Shown one piece after another: positions 49,552 to 59,800 of a DNA stretch of 64,000 nt (positions are counted from its first letter, which is position 1; each line of letters begins with the position of its first letter). Below the pieces are notes generated by a model. That model was given only the letters and a program-made list of their open reading frames with translations, made no database searches and had not been told where the DNA came from. The stretch comes from Opitutaceae bacterium (lineage in GTDB: Bacteria; Verrucomicrobiota; Verrucomicrobiia; Opitutales; Opitutaceae), in assembly GCA_028280945.1 (NCBI GenBank), contig JANQKV010000008.1, positions 93,136-157,135 on the forward strand, read 5' to 3'. The translations under genes and the position numbers were made by a program.

Positions 49552-50994
49552 TCAGCGCACCGTGCGGAGTTGCACACTGTCGACGAGGCGGTCGTGAGAG
49601 ATGATGTCGGTGGCCACGATGAGCTTGTCTCCCGGCTTCACCATGCCTTCGCGATAGAGCAGGCTGGTCGCGTTCTCGATCGTTTCGTTGGGGTCGGACG
49701 CCAACTGCATGAAATAGGGAAACACGCCGCGATAAAGACGCATCTGTCGCAGCGCCGACACCGAATTGGTCATGGCAAAGATCGGAGCCCGGTTCGGACG
49801 CAGGGCTGCCAGCGACGTCGCCATGAATCCACGGCGTGTGAACGTGAGCAGCACGGACTGGGGAATTTGGTCCGCCAGCAATACCGCCGATTTGAGCACG
49901 TTGATTTTTTCGCCTTTGAGCAGGGCCGGGTCGTCGAAGGCCGGGTGGCCTTCCTCCTCAATGCGATGGGCGATGCGGTCCAAGGTCTGCACGCATTCCA
50001 AGGGGTATTTGCCGACGGTGGTCTCGCCTGAGAGCATGACGCAGTCGGCCTCCTCATAGACGGCGTTGGCGACGTCGGTGATCTCGGCTCGGGTCGGTAG
50101 GGTGGAGTCGATCATCGATTCAAGCATATGGGTGGCGATAATCACGGCGCGGCCGCGGTCGAAACACGCCTTGACCGCCCGGCGTTGGATCACGGGCAAT
50201 TCCTCGAGCGGACACTCAATGCCCAAATCGCCCCGGGCCACCATTAGCGCATCACACTCGTTGATAATTCCCTCGAGGTTCTGGATCGCCGACTGATCCT
50301 CGATTTTGGCGATGATGCGCGCCTTGGAGTCGTTCTCCATGAGGAATTCGCGCAGGGAAGTAATGTCCTGGGCCTCCCGCACGAACGAGAGCGCAATGAA
50401 GTCGATTTCCTCCTCGATGGCCACGAGGCTGTCACGACGATCCTTTTCGGTGAACGCCGGCAGGTTCACTTTTATTCCGGGTAAGTTGATGTGTCGGCGC
50501 GAGGTAAGCTGGCCATCGATCAACACCTTGCAGCGGATGCGCCGACCATCGATTTTCTCCATCACCTCGAACCGCATCAGGCCGTTGTCGACCAGCACAA
50601 TATCTCCGACGGAAATATCGTCGACCAGCTGGTTGTAGTTGACGCCCACGGAGCGGATCTCCTCGGGACTGTGACCCGGTTCGCCGCCGGGACGCACCGT
50701 AAAGTCGAATACTTCGCCCGCCTTGAGTTCGAGGGGAGCATCAAGGTCTCCCGTGCGAATCTCGGGACCCTTGATGTCCATCATAATGGCGATCTCCCGG
50801 CCCGCGCGTTTGGAGACCTCGCGGATGCGGCGCACGACCGTGCGGGTCCAGTCGTGATTGGCGTGAGCCATGTTCAAGCGGGCGATATCAGCGCCCCCTC
50901 GAATGAGTTTTTCGAGCATCTCCTCGCTCTCAGTCGATGGACCGAGGGTGAAAATGATCTTGGTGCGACGGAGACGTTTACGTGCTTCGGTCAT
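49552..50994 (-). CDS. pyk: pyruvate kinase
   Basis: 480 residues from ATG 50994 (MTEARKRLRRTKIIFTLGPS); a longer in-frame extension to 51393 is not homologous and overlaps the next gene. Signatures: ADIARLNMAHANHDW, MDIKGPEIRTG, KIEDQSAIQNLEGI with catalytic Lys, VARGDLGIECPLEELP and MLSGETTVGKYP. It converts phosphoenolpyruvate and ADP to pyruvate and ATP as the last step of glycolysis. Length is normal for the bacterial type II enzyme. Confidence 0.96.
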   Translation of the reverse strand: MTEARKRLRRTKIIFTLGPSTESEEMLEKLIRGGADIARLNMAHANHDWTRTVVRRIREVSKRAGREIAIMMDIKGPEIRTGDLDAPLELKAGEVFDFTVRPGGEPGHSPEEIRSVGVNYNQLVDDISVGDIVLVDNGLMRFEVMEKIDGRRIRCKVLIDGQLTSRRHINLPGIKVNLPAFTEKDRRDSLVAIEEEIDFIALSFVREAQDITSLREFLMENDSKARIIAKIEDQSAIQNLEGIINECDALMVARGDLGIECPLEELPVIQRRAVKACFDRGRAVIIATHMLESMIDSTLPTRAEITDVANAVYEEADCVMLSGETTVGKYPLECVQTLDRIAHRIEEEGHPAFDDPALLKGEKINVLKSAVLLADQIPQSVLLTFTRRGFMATSLAALRPNRAPIFAMTNSVSALRQMRLYRGVFPYFMQLASDPNETIENATSLLYREGMVKPGDKLIVATDIISHDRLVDSVQLRTVR

Positions 50995-51079
50995 GGATAG
51001 GTAATCGGCACATTTGGGAGCGCGTTTTATCCGCGCAATCGGGAACCGTTTTGTGGTGTTGGACCGTTCGGGTTTTTGA

Positions 51080-51877
51080 TTAATCCAAGTCGAGGAACGG
51101 CGTGCCTTCTCCCGGAGGAACGATTGAAAAAGCGCAGCGACTGAGCGTGTTTCTAAGGTCGGCGATCGCTGTCTCCACTGCCGCCAGGCTGTTGCAGTCT
51201 TTGGAAAGGTGAGTGAGGCAGACGTGGCGCCAGCGCGGACTGGCGATTTCGGCCAACACCTCGCGGACGCCCTCATTGGAAAGGTGGCCGTGGCGTCCCG
51301 AGATCCGTTGTTTGGTCGACCACGGTCGCCGGACATCGGCCTGGAGTAAGTTGGGGCAGTGGTTTGACTCGATGGCCACCACATCAACTTCAACCAGACG
51401 GCGGCGAACGTGTTGCGGGATGTGTCCCAAATCGGTCAGCCAGGCCACTGCCCGCCGCGGAGAAAACAGGTCGTCGTCGTTTCCGCTTGCGAAGGTGAAT
51501 CCGACCGGTTCCTGCGCGTCGTGGGGCACGGAAAAGGCATCCACTTCCAAGTCGCGGAATTGAAATCGCGAGCCGGTTTCAAACACCTGCCACGTAGGCC
51601 GGTGCTTGAGTTTGGTTTGCACGGCCCGGGCCGTGGCCCGGTTGGCGAAGACCGTGACATCCGGGTGCCTTTTCAGGGCATCCAACCCCGCCGTGTGATC
51701 GCCGTGTTCGTGGGTGAGAAAGACCGCGTTGATGGCATCCAGGTCGGTGTTGGCTTCCTTGAGTAACCCACGGAGGCGCCGGCCCGAGAACCCGGCGTCG
51801 ATCAGGATGCGTGAGGATTCAGTCTCCAGTAGGGCGGCATTGCCTGCACTACCGCTGCCCAAAATCCGAAAACGCAT
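51080..51877 (-). CDS. MBL-fold hydrolase (YycJ/WalJ-like)
   Basis: 265 residues from ATG 51877 (MRFRILGSGSAGNAALLE), with a second ATG six bases upstream as alternative. The N-terminal GSGSAGNA and the metal-binding LTHEHGDHTAGLDALKRH identify the metallo-beta-lactamase fold; the combination matches WalJ/YycJ-type proteins, implicated in cell-wall or nucleic-acid related hydrolysis. A second ligand region is ESNHCP and HLSNEG (C-terminal half). Monocistronic on the minus strand, 85 nt after pyruvate kinase's start region. Confidence 0.88.
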   Translation of the reverse strand: MRFRILGSGSAGNAALLETESSRILIDAGFSGRRLRGLLKEANTDLDAINAVFLTHEHGDHTAGLDALKRHPDVTVFANRATARAVQTKLKHRPTWQVFETGSRFQFRDLEVDAFSVPHDAQEPVGFTFASGNDDDLFSPRRAVAWLTDLGHIPQHVRRRLVEVDVVAIESNHCPNLLQADVRRPWSTKQRISGRHGHLSNEGVREVLAEIASPRWRHVCLTHLSKDCNSLAAVETAIADLRNTLSRCAFSIVPPGEGTPFLDLD

Positions 51878-52002
51878 CGCCATGATGCGAAGGACAAAAC
51901 TGCGGGGAGCCCGGGGCAAGGGTTTTGCCCAGAACTTTACTGTCCCGCGGTCCGTGAGCCCGCGCGATTGATTCCGGGCCCAAGTCGCGTTGCGCTGGTG
52001 TC

Positions 52003-53601
52003 ATGAATCTCCGCCGATTGAGGCTGCTCCCGTTTCTATTGCTTCCGCTCTGGACGCAAGCTGCTCCGAACACGCGGGATATGAATATCCTCTTCATCAT
52101 CGCGGAGGATTGGTCGGCCTTTGCCCTTGGCTCCTATGGCAACCCGGTGGTGCAAACCCCGCATCTGGACGCCTTTGCAGCGCGCAGCTTGCAATTCAAC
52201 CGGGCCTATTGCCAGGGCCCTGTCTGTAATCCATCCCGTGCCTCCCTCGTGACCGGTTTGCGGCCGGACACCACCGGTGTCTACGGCAATGGCGAAGCGA
52301 TGGACGAACACGTTCCGGAGGGGTCGCCATCGATGGCGGCCATGATGGGCGGCCGCAAAAACGTTTGGGCAGGCAATATCGGCAAGCTCGTGCACCGCTG
52401 GGATGAAGCCCGTCGGTTCGCCGAGGGTTTCGACCGGAATGAGTATACCCACTTCTATGATGAAATCGTCGATTTCACCGGCGAGCAGGCCATCGTGCCG
52501 TGGATCGAAGGTGGACCGGTGTGGGCGGAGGATGAGGCGTTCCTGCTGCCCGAGCCGCATCGATCGGAGCTCAAGCGGTTGCACGAGATTCGCGAAGCCA
52601 AAAAGGCGGCGGGTGAACCGGATACGTGGCCGCTGCGCAAACCGTTCCAGCAGTATCATGCCGAGATGCTCGGCGATTCGGGTTTGCCGGCGGAGCAGAT
52701 GGAGGACGGACGCATCGCCCGGCGCGCGGTCGAGCTTCTGGGAGAACTGGCTGGTCGCGATGGCCCGTTCTTTTTGTCGGTGGGCCTCTATGCCACCCAC
52801 ACTCCGCTGCTCGCACCGCGGGAATTTGTGGAGCTGTATGATCCCGCCCAAATGCTGCCGACGCCTTTCCCGGTCGAAGACGACATCGGGGTGCCGGACG
52901 TGGCCCGGCGTTTTGGCCGCAACTACGATGTTTTCAACGGCATGTATCCCCAATTTGCCCGCACCCGCGAGCGTGAGGCCGAGGCGCTGACCGCCTATTA
53001 TGCCTGCGCCAGTTATCTCGATGCGCAGGTGGGGATGATCTTGGAGGGCCTGGCCGCCGAGGGGTTGGCCGACAACACCATTGTGGTGTTTGTGGCCGAC
53101 CACGGTTTCCAACTCGGGGAACATGGCATGTGGAGCAAGTTCAGCCTGTTCGAGCAGTCCACCCGGGTGCCCTTGATCGTGCATGTGCCGGGCGCCGCCG
53201 CCAACGGTTCCGAAACTGATGCTTTTGTGGAGTTGGTGGATTTCATGCCGACCTTTGCCGAATGGTGGGGGCTTGAGCCGGCCACCGTTTTCGAAGGTGA
53301 CAGCTTCCATCCGCTGCTGAGTGATCCGGAACAACCCTGGAAGGAGGCGGTGTTTTCTTCCATTCCGATTCGCGGATTGGGTCGCATGGTGCGAACCGAT
53401 GACTTCCGCTACAGCGAATGGCGCCAAGATCGGTCCCTGCCGCACGAAACGCCCCCGTTGGAGCGCGAGCTCTACGACCTGGTCAACGATCCGGGAGAAC
53501 AGCGCAACCTGGTCGATGATCCCCTCTACACGGCCGTGTTGCGCGAGATGCAATCCCGCCTGCGTGCCGGCTCCGCGGCCGCCCGTCCACCCCGGCGGTA
53601 G
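52003..53601 (+). CDS. exported sulfatase (iduronate-2-sulfatase-like)
   Basis: 532 residues with signal peptide (LPFLLLPLWTQAA). The sulfatase signature CNPSRASLVTG (Cys75, to be oxidised to formylglycine by an anaerobic or aerobic maturase) and the metal-binding FIIAEDWSAF and VFVADHGFQLGEHGMW are present. The layout resembles type I S1-family sulfatases acting on iduronate or choline esters. It would hydrolyse sulfate esters of algal or animal polysaccharides in the periplasm or outside. No maturase or polysaccharide lyase gene is adjacent. Confidence 0.92.
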   Translation: MNLRRLRLLPFLLLPLWTQAAPNTRDMNILFIIAEDWSAFALGSYGNPVVQTPHLDAFAARSLQFNRAYCQGPVCNPSRASLVTGLRPDTTGVYGNGEAMDEHVPEGSPSMAAMMGGRKNVWAGNIGKLVHRWDEARRFAEGFDRNEYTHFYDEIVDFTGEQAIVPWIEGGPVWAEDEAFLLPEPHRSELKRLHEIREAKKAAGEPDTWPLRKPFQQYHAEMLGDSGLPAEQMEDGRIARRAVELLGELAGRDGPFFLSVGLYATHTPLLAPREFVELYDPAQMLPTPFPVEDDIGVPDVARRFGRNYDVFNGMYPQFARTREREAEALTAYYACASYLDAQVGMILEGLAAEGLADNTIVVFVADHGFQLGEHGMWSKFSLFEQSTRVPLIVHVPGAAANGSETDAFVELVDFMPTFAEWWGLEPATVFEGDSFHPLLSDPEQPWKEAVFSSIPIRGLGRMVRTDDFRYSEWRQDRSLPHETPPLERELYDLVNDPGEQRNLVDDPLYTAVLREMQSRLRAGSAAARPPRR

Positions 53602-53672
53602 GACATCGCTTGCGCTATAAATTGCGTGGTCCCATTGACGGTTGAGGGCATTGGGGCAGGTTGTCGCCCTTC

Positions 53673-54134
53673 ATGCCACTTCCCTCCTATCACGATGCCG
53701 GGCCGGTCTATGTGACCCGCCAGGCGCACTTTAACGCTGCCCATCGCCTGCACAATCCGGCGAAGAGCGCAGCGTGGAATCGGCGCACGTTCGGGCCGTG
53801 CAACAACCCGAAGTGGCATGGGCACAACTACGTCATTGAGGTCACCGTCGCCGCTCAGCCCGACCCGGAAACGGGCTACGTCGTGGATCTGGGAGACCTC
53901 AAGAAGGTGATGGAGGACCGGATCCTCAGCAAGGTGGACCACCGCAACCTCAACGAGGAAGTCAGTTGGCTCAAAGGGGTCGTCCCCTCGGCCGAGAATC
54001 TGGCCATCGCCTTCTGGCGGCGCTTGGAAAAACACCTGCCTGCCGGTCGGCTTCACCGTATCCGTCTTTTTGAGACACCCCGCAACTTTGTCGATTATTT
54101 CGGGCCTCACGGAGCGCCCGCTGTCTCTGAGTAA
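53673..54134 (+). CDS. 6-pyruvoyltetrahydropterin synthase-like protein (PTPS/QueD superfamily)
   Basis: 153 residues from ATG 53673 (a TTG 12 bases upstream is less likely). Zinc-binding histidines occur in HFNAAHRL and WHGHNYVIEV, the catalytic cysteine in GPCNNPKWHGH; the CNNP-x-x-HGHNY arrangement and KVDHRNLNEEVSWLKG resemble eukaryotic-type PTPS, which makes 6-pyruvoyltetrahydropterin, more than QueD. It is 84 nt upstream of folE2 on the same strand, and an SDR follows, so a tetrahydropterin route is likely; queuosine biosynthesis remains possible. Confidence 0.88.
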   Translation: MPLPSYHDAGPVYVTRQAHFNAAHRLHNPAKSAAWNRRTFGPCNNPKWHGHNYVIEVTVAAQPDPETGYVVDLGDLKKVMEDRILSKVDHRNLNEEVSWLKGVVPSAENLAIAFWRRLEKHLPAGRLHRIRLFETPRNFVDYFGPHGAPAVSE

Positions 54135-54218
54135 ACCTGCAACCGGCCAGTTAATCCCGCCTGGGCGGGGCTACGGTTTTCGTTCCAACCGCCTGGCCGC
54201 TTAAATCCAAAAACGAAA

Positions 54219-55199
54219 ATGAACACCACTGAAAGCAAGACCATGTATCTCCACCGGGCGGCCGGCCAGCCGCCGAAGATGGAGCGATCCTACGACGCCG
54301 GCTTCAAGATGACGCCGGACTACCACGCCTCCCTGCCTGACATGATGGACGCGGAGGACGCCATTCAAGGCGCCGCCGTGCCCATTCAACAGGTTGGCGT
54401 ATCCAATTTTCACCTACCATTGCAGTTCCGCACCGAGACGGGCAAGCTGGTGACGCTGCAGGCGGCGATAACCGGCAGTGTGTCGCTCGAGGCCTCTCTC
54501 AAGGGCATCAACATGAGCCGGATTGTGCGTTCGTTCTACGAGCACGAAGACGAAGTCTTCACCCTCGAAACCGTCCGGGCCATTCTCGACAAATACCGCC
54601 GCAAGGTGGAGTCGCTCGATGCGCGGTTGAAGATCAGCTTCTCTTACCCGATGCTCCAGGAGTCGCTGCGCAGCGGCCTGTCGGGATGGCAATACTACGA
54701 CGTCTCCTTCGAAGGCATCATGGACGGAGACGGCCGTTTCCGTTCCTTCATCGAGTTCGATTTTGTCTACTCCTCCGCCTGCCCGTGCAGCGCCGAGCTT
54801 TCGGAGCATGCCCGTGACGTGCGGGGAGTCTATGCGGTGCCGCACAATCAGCGGTCCAAGGCCCGGATCAAAGTCCAAGTGGCGGAAGGAGCCGACCTGA
54901 CCATTGAGGACCTGCAGGCCCACTGCCTCAATGCCCTCAAAACCGAGACGCAGGTCATGGTAAAACGCGAGGATGAGCAGGCGTTCGCCGAGCTCAACGG
55001 TGCCTACATCAAGTTTGTCGAGGATGCGGCCCGTCTGGTTTACGCCGAGCTCGCCGAAGATACCCGCATCGTTGATTTCCAAGTCGCCTGCTCCCACCTC
55101 GAGTCGCTGCACTCGCATGATGCCGTGAGCGTGATCTGCAAGGGGGTGCCCGGAGGGATGAAGGCCGACTTCATGGAGTTCCGCAGCCTGGTTTGCTGA
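54219..55199 (+). CDS. folE2: GTP cyclohydrolase FolE2 (type IB)
   Basis: 326 residues. Conserved FolE2 features include the metal-binding cysteine in [14 protein letters not shown], the [10 protein letters not shown] strand and the C-terminal [15 protein letters not shown] with metal-binding histidines/glutamate. The enzyme converts GTP to 7,8-dihydroneopterin triphosphate, the entry to folate, tetrahydrobiopterin or queuosine, and can use metals other than zinc. Located between PTPS and SDR genes, it supports pterin synthesis. Confidence 0.93.
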   Translation: MNTTESKTMYLHRAAGQPPKMERSYDAGFKMTPDYHASLPDMMDAEDAIQGAAVPIQQVGVSNFHLPLQFRTETGKLVTLQAAITGSVSLEASLKGINMSRIVRSFYEHEDEVFTLETVRAILDKYRRKVESLDARLKISFSYPMLQESLRSGLSGWQYYDVSFEGIMDGDGRFRSFIEFDFVYSSACPCSAELSEHARDVRGVYAVPHNQRSKARIKVQVAEGADLTIEDLQAHCLNALKTETQVMVKREDEQAFAELNGAYIKFVEDAARLVYAELAEDTRIVDFQVACSHLESLHSHDAVSVICKGVPGGMKADFMEFRSLVC

Positions 55200-55278
55200 C
55201 CTTGGATGATTTTTCCTCACCGAAGGCAACAAAGCTAAGCAAGGCCACTCCTCTGCGGGAATTTTACCGGAGAGAGCA

Positions 55279-55316
55279 GAGTGGAGCAGGGAGGGTGATC
55301 TTTGCGTGCTCCACTC
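55279..55316. other. stem-loop in the folE2-SDR intergenic region
   Basis: GAGTGGAGCA (55279-55288) and TGCTCCACTC (55307-55316) form a perfect 10-bp stem with an 18-nt G-rich loop; flanking GGAGA/TCTCC could extend the pairing. It lies 80 nt after folE2 and 107 nt before the SDR start. It may be a terminator for folE2 or a leader structure for the SDR. No other feature is seen in this 224-nt gap. Confidence 0.6.
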
Positions 55317-55423
55317 CGATCTCGGTTTTCTCCGTATAAATTAAAACTGCGGGAGAGTGGCCCCGCACTGCGTTCTCTTCGTTTCCTTCTGTAAATTAGA
55401 ATCAATCCACTCAGTCTAACCTC

Positions 55424-56134
55424 ATGCCGAAGCCTGTAGTTTTGATCACCGGAGCGTCCCAAGGAATTGGGGCGGAGATTGCCATGACGTTCGCCCGGGA
55501 GATTTCCGGCGTGCGGCTGGCTTTGGTGGCGCGCAACGAGAAGAACCTCGCCAAGGTCGCCAAGGCCTGCGGGGCCAAGGGGGCCACGGCCGGGACATTC
55601 GGCTGTGACGTGAGCGACGAAACCGCAGTCGCTGCCATGAAGGCCGCCGTGCTGCAGCGCTTCAAACGCATCGACGTGTTGATCAACAATGCCGGCAAGT
55701 TCGAGCCGACCGATTTCCTGACCATGGCGGTGGCCGACTTCGACCGGCTCATCAACGCCAACTTGCGCAGCTTGTTCCTCGTCTCGCGGGCGTTCGCCCC
55801 GGCCATGGTGGAGCGGGGCGGCGGTCACATCTTCAACATGAGCTCCATCGCCGGCCAACAGGCCTACCCGCAGGGGGCGGGCTACTGCGCGGCGAAGTTT
55901 GGAGTAACGGGATTGTCGAAGGTCATGCGCACGGAGTTGAAGGATAAGGGGGTGCGCGTGACGACGGTTTACCCGGGGGCGACCGTTTCGCCCTCGTGGG
56001 ACGGCAGCGGCTTTGACCCCAAGCTGATGATGCCCACCCGGGACGTGGCACGGGCATTCTTCGACATCTACCGGCTCTCGAAGCGCACGGTCGTGGAAGA
56101 CATCGTGCTGCGGCCGCAGGGCGGGGATTTCTGA
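55424..56134 (+). CDS. short-chain dehydrogenase/reductase (possible sepiapterin reductase)
   Basis: 236 residues with the classical SDR Rossmann fold: TGASQGIG nucleotide loop at 9-16, NNAGKF, catalytic Ser in MSSIAGQQ and Y-x-x-x-K in YCAAKFG. The first-strand ALVARNEKNLAK suggests NADPH preference. Following PTPS and folE2, it would fit the final two reductions of tetrahydrobiopterin synthesis, or a pteridine reductase, but SDR substrate cannot be read from sequence. It converges with the MscS gene at a distance of only 4 nt. Confidence 0.88.
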   Translation: MPKPVVLITGASQGIGAEIAMTFAREISGVRLALVARNEKNLAKVAKACGAKGATAGTFGCDVSDETAVAAMKAAVLQRFKRIDVLINNAGKFEPTDFLTMAVADFDRLINANLRSLFLVSRAFAPAMVERGGGHIFNMSSIAGQQAYPQGAGYCAAKFGVTGLSKVMRTELKDKGVRVTTVYPGATVSPSWDGSGFDPKLMMPTRDVARAFFDIYRLSKRTVVEDIVLRPQGGDF

Positions 56135-56138
56135 TCCG

Positions 56139-56759
56139 TTACGCCGGTTTGATGTCAGTTGCCGGAGCGGGCGGTGGGTCGACCTTGGCGGGTTCGGGAC
56201 TGTTGAGTTGAGCGGCCAATGTGTCGGTCTTCCGGCCCTTTTTGCGCAGCATGACCTTTTGGAAAAAAAGGTTGTTGGGCACCCGCCACTCACTGCCTTC
56301 GTGGTCGACCAAGGTGGTGAAGAAGAAATTCAAGTCCACCACCCGCCCCTCGACGTTTTCCGACGGCAGCGTGATATCGTCACCAATATGGAAGGGCCGC
56401 AGCAATACGAGAATCACGGTTGCCGAAGTGTGGCTCAACAGGCTCCATACCGCGACAAAACCGATGGCGACCATGGCCAGGATGGTGGAAATCATCGCCC
56501 AGATTCCGCCCAGCTCGAAACCGAACACACCGAGCACCATCACCAACACCACCACTCGCACCAACCACCGCAGCGCATTGCGCGCGGGAATAATGTCGTT
56601 CTCGTCCAACTGAGTGCGACGGGCGAGCAATGCCAGGCCGCGGCTGATGATCAGGTTCAAGAGCATGCCGCCGAGAATGACAATCGCGGCGACAGGCAGG
56701 GCGGCGAGGAATGCCGGCGCAAGTTCTATGACTCCCTCCCAGATTTGTTCAAAACGCAT
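56139..56759 (-). CDS. small mechanosensitive ion channel (MscS family)
   Basis: 206 residues with an N-terminal cluster of three transmembrane helices (AFLAALPVAAIVILGGMLLN, LVRVVVLVMVLGVFGFEL and a third pore-lining helix IGFVAVWSLLSHTSATVIL) and the MscS beta-domain (PFHIGDDITLPSENVEGRVV). The family's full cytosolic alpha/beta cage is shortened. It probably gates under membrane tension to release solutes. The C-terminal tail is Pro/Ala-rich. Confidence 0.87.
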   Translation of the reverse strand: MRFEQIWEGVIELAPAFLAALPVAAIVILGGMLLNLIISRGLALLARRTQLDENDIIPARNALRWLVRVVVLVMVLGVFGFELGGIWAMISTILAMVAIGFVAVWSLLSHTSATVILVLLRPFHIGDDITLPSENVEGRVVDLNFFFTTLVDHEGSEWRVPNNLFFQKVMLRKKGRKTDTLAAQLNSPEPAKVDPPPAPATDIKPA

Positions 56760-56819
56760 ACGACGGGCGGACGAGCTAAGCCCGTGCCAACGCGGCCAAC
56801 AAACGGCGGCGGGCCTGCT

Positions 56820-59800
56820 TCAGTCCCATTCGCAGAGTCCGGCCACGTAAGCGGCGGAACTATCCCGCTGCCAGCCGTCGAGTTGCGCCTGGTCCTTGAG
56901 TTGTTGACCCCGTTGGCGTGGCACCAGGGCAAACGCATTTTCAACATCCGCCAGGGTGGTCATGTCGCCCCAAAGCTTTTCGAATTGGGCGACCGGAAAC
57001 ACATCCTCCTGCCCCTGTCCCCAGCGTTTTTTCACGTCCTTGAGCGTGACGTAGGTTGGCACCCGGTTGGCCAGTCGACGCACCCCGGCGTTGATCGCGT
57101 CCTGGTCGGCAAGGGTCTCCCGGGTGAGGCCGAAGGCCGCCAGCAGCTTGTCAATGTGGATCCAGCACGTGTTGGCGTTGTAGTAGGACAGGCGGAACTC
57201 GTCTTCTTCGCGGGGCAGGGCGAGTCCCTCGACGACCCGCACCCGGCCATCGATACGGGCAAATCCCCCGCCGTGATCCTCCACCCGTTTGGTGATCGCT
57301 TCCCAGCCCATGGTGGCGTCGGTCGACTTGAACCACCCCAGCATGGCGGGGTCGGCCGTCGCCCCCAGGGTATCGATGTTGTGCACCATCAGGTAACGCA
57401 GGCCGGGGTGCTGCGTGAGCAGTTGGTGCAAGGTGCCGTTCTTGATCAGGTTCGGAATTTCAAACCAGTGTCCCACGGGATGGAGGCATTGGTTGGGCAA
57501 ATTGTTGGTATAATCGGCGGCCTCACCCGTCGAGCGCGCCCAATTGGTCAAAGCCGCCCGCACACTGTCGCGCATCTTCTGCTGCTGCTCATCGAGCTTT
57601 TGCTGCGCCGTTTCTTCCCAGGCGAATTGCAGGTCCCGCACGGTGGGCACGAGTCGCAGTCCGATTGAGCGGCCCGGTGAAAGCCAGATGCCATCGTCCA
57701 ATGCTTCACCGCGAGTCGCCCGCAGGTAAGCTGCGATCGGGGCGTGGGTCAGGTAGCTGGTCGTGAAGACGTGCGGCAGCGGTGCTCCGTGTTGTTGGGC
57801 ACTGCGCCGCGTCTTGGCCAAGTGCACGTCAATGAAGTTGCGATGAATCCCTTCGAATTTGGCAAAAGGGTGCAGCCCCTTGACGCAGCCTGCGCCCTGG
57901 GTCCAGCGACTGCCCACGCCGGCGGCATAAGTGACGATGGCCAGTTCCCCGGCGGCCAATGCATCGGCCCCGACTTGGGTGAATTCATCGCCGGAGGTAT
58001 GGAGGTGAAACAGGTCATCGGGGGCGAGATCGTCGATTTTGGTGGTCGCGGGCAGGCGATTCATCGCCAGACCGATGCGTCCGTCACGCAGTTCCTGCCG
58101 GATGCGTTCATGCTGGGTCGAATCGAAGCCGTTGGCTGCGAGCAACTCCTGCAGGCCCTGGCCCGATTCGTCGGTGGAGGCGATGGACGGAAGCATCTGG
58201 CCAAGCAATTCCGGCAGTGCCTCGCGCAAGCCCGCATCTTGTCGCGAGCGCTGGGTGAAGACCGCCAGGTCGTGGCGCTCGCGGGCGGATAGTTTTTCGG
58301 CCGACTGGCGCAAGGTTGCGGGGATGACCTGTCGATAGTGGCCGATAGGCAGCACGGATTCGGTGGCGTTTGTGTAGGCTCCGGTCGATCCGTTTTCGTT
58401 GATGGTGAAATCGTAAACGACCGGATCCATCGCGAAGGGCAGCGAGGCTTCGAGCTCGCGCTTGGCCGTTGTCATGATGGCCAGCAGTTGCTCCTGGGCT
58501 TCCGTTTTACAGTCCGGGTTAAAGATGAAGCCCATGCCCCCGCCCGACATTCCGCCAAGCATCCAAAATCCCCAAAAGTCATCGCCAAACGCATCGCGCA
58601 CCTCGGCGATGAGCCGTTCGGTGTAGCGGTTGCTCACCCACGGGATGATTTGCTGCAACGGACCGGTAAAGTTTTGGGTGAGAGCCGCTCCCAAGGCCTT
58701 GATATCGCCCGCGGCGAGGTGCCCGAGGATCGCCTCCAACGTTTGCACAGTGGTGCCCCGTGCCTTCCATTCGTCGATGCAACGCAGGAGGTATTTTTCG
58801 GTCACCATTTCCAGGATCGGACCGACATTTTGCGCCATGCCACCGTGAACGAGGACCAGTGCGTCCTGGAGTTTTTGACGCGAGGTTTTTGGAATGCGGT
58901 CTTCACCGAGCAGGGTATGCTGAGGCAGGAGACAACCTCGGCTGACGCCAAACTCGGCATCGAGCGGATCACTGGGTTTGCCTTCAATCAACTTGATCCC
59001 GGGCCAGACCCCGCCGGAATCCTGCCAGCCGCCGCCCGACCCACCGAGCCATTCCCCGAGAATTGCTCGCGCGGCCACCATGCGACGATCTCGCTCCTCA
59101 AGCGGTCCGTCCAGCTCGGTGATTTGGCGCGTGGCGCGCATGCACACTGCGATCAAGGCACCGAGCAGATTGGTCGACACGGCGAGACGTGATCCCTTCG
59201 GAATGCCGTTGACGTTGGAGATGAGCTCAAAGCCGCGTCCGGTTCCAAAAATACTGGCCAGCAGGTCCGCGAGTCTTGCTCCCGATCGCTCGATGCCGGG
59301 TGGGATAATGCCCGCCGCGATGACCGCCGCTTTCAGCAGGCCAAGATAGTCGCGTCCAAAATCGAAGATCTCCTCAAGATCCGTGATCGCGACGCTGGTC
59401 TCCAAGTCGACGCTGGCCAGGCGCAACACGGGCTCATCGATCACACGAAAGTAGGCCTCGACCGGAGGCCGCGTGCGGGCATCGCGGCCGTGCACGCCGA
59501 GGTCGATGGAGACGTTGAGCACCCGGGCTCCCTCCGGGTAGTCCATCCCGAGAAAGAAGATGTCGCTCCACGCACAATGCGTCAGGTCCATGCGCACGGC
59601 GGTGCGCTCGACGAGCATCGGGATGCCAATATCCTGGGTGGCGTCCGGAATCAGTTCGGGCCGCACGCGCAGCGGCTGGTCAAGGGGGTGCCCGAGTCGA
59701 AACATCCAAGCGTTGCCCCGGGTGGAGCGCACGGTCCGCCGGACCTGGTTGGCGAGGGTTTGAAACGCGAGGGCGTGATAGGCGGAACCCAAGGCGCTGG

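Noticed and set aside
50995..51393. Long N-terminal extension of pyruvate kinase
   Set aside because: The 133 extra residues have no similarity to pyruvate kinases and overlap the antisense region of the MBL gene; ATG 50994 gives the standard length.
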